Part shown: positions 62,980-64,000 of the stretch, piece by piece
Layout: every line of letters starts with the position of its first letter
Position numbering within the stretch: position 1 is the first letter of the stretch
The notes under the pieces: generated by a model
What the model saw: the letters and a program-made list of their open reading frames with translations, nothing else
Told to the model about the DNA's origin: nothing
Databases searched by the model: none
Assembly: GCA_016706405.1 (NCBI GenBank)
Contig: JADJJT010000001.1
Span: 1,119,501-1,183,500, forward strand
Direction: 5' to 3'
DNA: 64,000 nucleotides
Source: Sphingobacteriales bacterium
GTDB lineage: Bacteria; Bacteroidota; Bacteroidia; Chitinophagales; UBA2359
Program-made: the position numbers and the translations under genes

Positions 62980-64000
62980 AACGTGAGTTCGGAGATTTAC
63001 TTAGTAAATTTTAGCAAGATCTACTTGAGGTTTATTGGGGTAAAACTGATAGGCTACCAAGCTAGCGACTATATGGACAAAAGCATTCTGTGGTTTTCTG
63101 TGTCTGGTATGTTCTAAGTCAAAAACCGAGGTCAAAATATCATTAATGGCTTCAATCATAGGTCTTTTTTTTCAATAAGAGCCTTTCTTCTAAAGACATT
63201 AGTCTGTTTTTCATATTCTTTTGACCTTGGTAATTATTTTTAGTCCTTTTTCAAAAAAGTTGTTCCATAAGGTAGTCAAATAGCCTTTATCGCCAAACAA
63301 TGTGCCTGATATTTTCTCTAATAGCTTGTTTAAGAGGTCTTTACTATTGTCTGCCACCTGTCCTGTAGTCAAAGCAAAGTCCACGATTTGTCCTTTGTGA
63401 TTGACTATCAGGTGGAGCTTAAAGCCGAAAAACCACCCCATAGAAGATTTTCCTTTCGAGGCGGTTTGAGCAAAAACTTTATGTTGCTTGGCTCGCAGCA
63501 TGTCACAAACAGGTAGCGCTTTGGCATCTATGTAATAAATTCCTGTTTTTTCTGCTTGCTGGCAGGTTAATTTGGCTAAAATCGCCATAGGAAGAGCAAC
63601 CCGTTCTATTAACTCTATAAAATAGTTGTAGGATGGGGCAGTAGGAAAATAGGTCTTTAAGTCATTCAAAACCAATGCTTTATAGTAATATTCAAAACAT
63701 TTATAGCCCGAATAGTGGTAGAAAATCAGAATCGTAAGTATCTCACTTTCCGAAATTTTGGGCACACTACGAGGCCGTGGCATTGTTTTACCTTCGCTAA
63801 GCCAATGCTGAGCAACCCATTGTTGCATCAGCAAACAGGCATTATCTACAAAAAAAATAATTCAAATAACATGGACACATCAAATTTTGTATCTTTGGAC
63901 TTCATAAAACAGGGGGTAGTATTTGTTTGCAGTTTTGGACACTACAAAGATAACTATGCTCCTGTTTTTATTCCTATCAACTATACTAATCCCCCTATTT
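62980..64000 (-). mobile_element. IS982-family insertion sequence, copy 2 (inverted, cut by window end)
   Basis: Starts with the right-end repeat AACGTGAGTTCGGAG and matches copy 1 over the 1021 bases in the window; 27 bases of the far end are missing. It sits next to TATTT, the same five bases duplicated by copy 1; the partner duplication is outside the window. The insertion is just after the terminator of duplicate 2. Confidence 0.93.
63001..63905 (-). pseudogene. IS982-family transposase, copy 2, frame broken
   Basis: The best frame covers 63834-63211 and includes the DDE core GIYYIDAKALPVCD, GWFFGFKLHLIVN and LFGDKGYL. The N-terminal start (ATG 63905) is cut off by the T8 run and the C-terminal part by an A4 run near 63223 (copy 1 has A5) and by an A8 run near 63170 where A7 is needed. 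Neither copy in the window has a complete frame. Confidence 0.88.

Overview
The window looks like chromosomal DNA of a Bacteroidota bacterium, probably an environmental member of the Saprospiria/Chitinophagia/Sphingobacteriia side; I cannot fix the order. The evidence is: several secreted proteins ending in type IX secretion (T9SS) sorting domains, an Omp28-type protein, a TonB-dependent receptor, a regulator-propeller protein, promoters of the Bacteroidota form TTG-N20-TAnnTTTG, no regular Shine-Dalgarno sites, and moderate GC. No rRNA or tRNA gene and no CRISPR array was seen.

Layout. 1-2203: frameshifted membrane glycosyltransferase with a LamG-like tail. 2250-8622 (minus): RluE-like pseudouridine synthase, DinB-like protein, methyltransferase, MacB-type permease, SPOR-like protein, TlpA-like lipoprotein. 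8850-12391 (plus): NrtR-like Nudix protein, MazG-like protein, a prokaryotic pentameric ligand-gated ion channel homologue and three small genes. Heptanucleotide arrays sit directly in front of three start codons in this part (permease, mazG-like, channel). 12405-34621 is mostly housekeeping: glycosyltransferase, DnaG, PlsC, FadD, AsnB, CysC, CysD, a glutamate-synthase-like flavoprotein, a second membrane glycosyltransferase, a VWA protein, a PHP lipoprotein, a GyrI-like protein, PBP1A and isocitrate dehydrogenase. 34836-40279: zinc-ribbon methyltransferase, Omp28-dockerin protein, aconitase.

41162-64000 is the accessory part. A 14-repeat propeller/T9SS gene is split by an IS982-family element (1048 bp, TATTT target duplication); a second, inverted copy runs off the window end. 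Next comes an apparent molybdenum-related operon on the minus strand (ModE-type regulator, TonB receptor, lipoprotein with a sulfite-oxidase-like fold), then a membrane Ser/Thr kinase, an MsbA-like exporter, an acetyltransferase and a sugar-dehydrogenase-like secreted protein. The last 9.5 kb holds secreted T9SS proteins: a beta-helix protein and an M4 metalloprotease that share an almost identical promoter and signal-peptide leader with a poly-G tract (G7 versus G11, the latter out of frame), plus a tandem duplication of an outer-membrane-like gene that also copied the tail of the protease gene.

Two window-wide signals stand out. The palindrome TCCGGA, often extended to ATCCGGAT, occurs about 80 times by my hand count where about 10 would be expected, and it is sparse in the secreted-protein region at the end. 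Several genes carry single-base length changes in mononucleotide runs; the two IS copies differ from each other mostly in such runs. This may be real slippage or a sequencing/assembly artefact, and it limits every frameshift claim made here.
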